The notes beneath the pieces are model-generated. The model was not told the DNA's origin. It made no database searches and was given only the letters and a program-made list of their open reading frames with translations. From NCBI GenBank assembly GCA_910588955.1, contig CAJURQ010000039.1:1-31642 (forward strand): 31,642 nt of DNA. The letters run 5' to 3'. Numbering within the stretch: position 1 is the stretch's first letter; each line of letters starts with the position of its first letter. The DNA is from an uncultured Lachnospiraceae bacterium. Its GTDB lineage: Bacteria > Bacillota > Clostridia > Lachnospirales > Lachnospiraceae. Positions 29,812 to 31,642 of this stretch are shown here, in pieces. The translations under genes were made by a program, and so were the position numbers.

Positions 29812-31150
29812 GAACAAGACGGAGAGCAAGCCCGAAAACAAGACGGCTCCCGGCAACGACAAGCCGAAGAAGGAGCGCAAGCCGCTGACCGAAGCCCAAC
29901 GGCTGAAACGTCAGAAAATGATAGTGCTTCCCGCTATGGTGCTGGTATTCATCGGGGCGATGTGGCTGATATTCGCCCCGTCCTCCGGCAAGGAGCAGGA
30001 ACCGGGAACAAGCGGCTACAACATCGAGATGCCCGACGCGGACAAGGAGAACCGCCGGATTATCGGTGACAAGGCGAAAGCCTACGAGCAGGGGGCAATG
30101 GAGGAACGGCAGGAGAACCGCAGCCGCGCCATGCAGCAGTTGGGCGACCTGTTCGACCGCGAAACGGCGGCAGCGGATGGGGACAGCGACTTCGACCTTG
30201 CCAATCCCGGCGGAACGGAAGAGGCGGTGAAGCCCGCGCCGAAAACCATCCAGTCCTCGGCAGCTGCCTACCGTGACCTCAATGCCACACTCGGCAACTT
30301 CTACGAGCAGCCGAAGAACGACAATGCGGAGATGGACGAACTGCTGGAACGCATCGCCACGCTCGAATCCGAACTGGAAAGCGGAAAAGAGAGAAGCTCC
30401 ACGATGGACGAGCAGGTGGCACTCATGGAAAAATCCTACGAGCTGGCGGCGAAGTACATGGGCGGTCAGAACGGCACGCAGGCGGCGGGACAGACCACAG
30501 AGCCGTCCCCCGTGCAGAAAGCCGGAAAGAATACGGCAAAACCCGTCAGGCAGGTGACGCATCAGGTGGTGTCCTCGCTCGGACAGCCCGTGAGCAATGC
30601 CGAATTTGTCGCTTCCTTCTCGCAGGAACGCAACCGCAGTTTCAACACGGCGGTGGGCATTACAACCGTATCGGACAGGAACACCATACCGGCATGTGTC
30701 TATGGGGCGCAGAGCGTGACGGACGGGCAGGCGGTCAGGTTGCGCTTGCTGGAGCCGATGGCGGTAGCAGACCGGATCATTCCCCGTAATGCGGTGGTGG
30801 TCGGCGCAGCCAAGATTCAGGGCGAACGGCTCGCTATCGAAATCACCTCGCTGGAACACGACGGTACGGTTATCCCGGTGGAGTTGGAGGTCTATGACAC
30901 GGACGGACAGCCCGGCATATTCATCCCCAACTCGATGGAGATGAACGCTGTCCGGGAGGTTGCCGCCAACATGGGCGGCTCGCTGGGGAGCAGCATCAAC
31001 ATCTCCACCAATGCCGGGGCGCAGCTCGCCTCCGACTTGGGCAAGGGGCTGATACAAGGCACGAGCCAGTATATAGCCAAGAAGATGCGCACCGTCAAAG
31101 TGCATCTGAAAGCCGGGTACAGGGTCATGCTCTATCAAGGAGTGAATTAA
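29780..31150 (+). CDS. traM: TraM, VirB10-like protein
   Basis: A 456-residue protein with a charged cytoplasmic start, one membrane helix (about residues 49-68, MIVLPAMVLVFIGAMWLIFAP), a long variable periplasmic middle with a coiled-coil-like stretch (DELLERIATLESELESGK), and a C-terminal conserved region containing IPACVYGAQSVTDGQAVRLRLLEP and GSSINISTNAGAQLASDLGKG. This corresponds to TraM of Bacteroides conjugative transposons, the VirB10-like part of the core spanning both membranes. It starts inside traL and is followed after 44 bp by traN. Confidence 0.92.
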   Translation: MEQTKNETKIENKTESKPENKTAPGNDKPKKERKPLTEAQRLKRQKMIVLPAMVLVFIGAMWLIFAPSSGKEQEPGTSGYNIEMPDADKENRRIIGDKAKAYEQGAMEERQENRSRAMQQLGDLFDRETAAADGDSDFDLANPGGTEEAVKPAPKTIQSSAAAYRDLNATLGNFYEQPKNDNAEMDELLERIATLESELESGKERSSTMDEQVALMEKSYELAAKYMGGQNGTQAAGQTTEPSPVQKAGKNTAKPVRQVTHQVVSSLGQPVSNAEFVASFSQERNRSFNTAVGITTVSDRNTIPACVYGAQSVTDGQAVRLRLLEPMAVADRIIPRNAVVVGAAKIQGERLAIEITSLEHDGTVIPVELEVYDTDGQPGIFIPNSMEMNAVREVAANMGGSLGSSINISTNAGAQLASDLGKGLIQGTSQYIAKKMRTVKVHLKAGYRVMLYQGVN

Positions 31151-31194
31151 GGAAATAATCAAATTTTTATTTACCACTAAAAATCCAAAGTAAA

Positions 31195-31642
31195 ATGAAA
31201 AAAGTAATCATGATGTTTGCCCTCGCTATGGGCATCGCAACTGCCAACGCGCAGGAAAACGTAACCGTTGGGCAAAGCAACGGAAGTGACCAACCGACCT
31301 TGACAAAGGAGGTCTATCCGCAGAAGGAGGCGGACGGCGACCTGTATCACGGTCTGACGAGAAAGCTGGGCTTTGACCGCATGGTTCCCCCGCACGGCTT
31401 GGAAGTGACCTACGACAAGACCGTGCATGTCATCTTCCCGGCGGAGGTGCGCTATGTCGATTTAGGCTCACCCGATTTAATTGCGGGCAAAGCCGACGGT
31501 GCGGAGAACGTCATCCGTGTGAAGGCTACCGTGAGGAACTTCCCGAACGAAACCAACATGTCCGTAATCACGGAGGACGGGAGTTTCTACACCTTCAACG
31601 TGAAGTACGCCGCCGAACCGCTGCTGCTCAACGTGGAGATGT
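31195..31642 (+). CDS. traN: TraN, DUF4138 protein, N-terminal part (3' partial)
   Basis: The frame starts at an ATG preceded by AAAGTAAA and is open to the end of the window (149 codons). A signal peptide (VIMMFALAMGIATANA, cleavage before QENV) is followed by VYPQKEADGDLYHGLTRKLGF and a VIFPAEVRYVDLGS segment typical of DUF4138 TraN, which holds the VirB9-like place in the outer-membrane core complex. About half of the protein should lie beyond the window. Confidence 0.9.
   Translation, partial: MKKVIMMFALAMGIATANAQENVTVGQSNGSDQPTLTKEVYPQKEADGDLYHGLTRKLGFDRMVPPHGLEVTYDKTVHVIFPAEVRYVDLGSPDLIAGKADGAENVIRVKATVRNFPNETNMSVITEDGSFYTFNVKYAAEPLLLNVEM

Noticed and set aside
29567..31177. Minus-strand frame of 536 codons opposite traL and traM
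   Set aside because: It is antisense to two recognisable tra genes, with biased composition and no motif.
1..31642. CRISPR arrays, tRNA and rRNA genes
   Set aside because: I saw no regularly spaced direct repeats, no cloverleaf sequences ending in CCA-like acceptor stems and no rRNA-like stretches on reading the window; a computed search was not possible.

Overview
The window is a 31.6-kb interior piece of an integrative conjugative element of the CTnDOT/CTnERL family from a gut Bacteroidales host (Bacteroides, Phocaeicola, Parabacteroides or a relative). The evidence is a tetQ-rteA-rteB operon, rteC, a mobABC block, a traA-to-traN gene order, and promoters of the Bacteroides type (TTTG, about 19-21 bp, TAnnTTTG). 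Neither end of the element is present: the first gene (a large helicase) is cut at its 5' end and the last (traN) at its 3' end.

Layout. (1) 1-2351: C-terminal part of a large SNF2-type helicase. (2) 2376-4182: a patchwork with a 105-bp inverted-repeat-flanked segment, a broken DUF418 membrane-protein gene on the minus strand, and a two-gene unit encoding a SnoaL/NTF2-like protein and a tandem GNAT acetyltransferase. (3) 4255-9997: terminator-like stem, promoter, 130-nt attenuator leader with a three-codon peptide, then tetQ (tetracycline ribosomal protection), rteA (hybrid sensor kinase) and rteB (NtrC-type response regulator). (4) 9998-11520: an unusual 124-nt nested palindrome followed by a strong terminator, a RibD/DHFR-like gene, and rteC. 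The CTnDOT 13-kb ermF insertion is absent here, so this part resembles CTnERL. (5) 11539-16583: an AT-rich cargo island with a terminator at each end. It encodes an AAA ATPase/DUF4143 protein followed closely by an OLD-family nuclease and a UvrD-like helicase. The last two match the Gabija anti-phage pair GajA and GajB. (6) 16682-20378, minus strand: mobC (coupling protein), mobB (relaxase), mobA (relaxosome protein), with a likely mob promoter and a cluster of perfect inverted repeats upstream that is the best oriT candidate. (7) 20801/21089-31642, plus strand: the tra operon, with traA (ParA-like), traB and traC (DUF3408), traD, traE, traF, traG (VirB4-like ATPase), traH, traI, traJ, traK, traL, traM and the beginning of traN.

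How it works together. In the CTnDOT family tetracycline relieves translational attenuation of tetQ-rteA-rteB. RteA/RteB then switch on rteC, and RteC leads to excision and transfer; the mob genes process DNA at oriT and the tra genes build the mating channel. The excision operon (xis2c, xis2d, orf3, exc) that I recall between rteC and mob in CTnDOT is not in that interval here; the Gabija-containing island sits there instead. The most notable points are the ATPase-GajA-GajB operon as ICE cargo and the nested palindrome between rteB and the DHFR-like gene.
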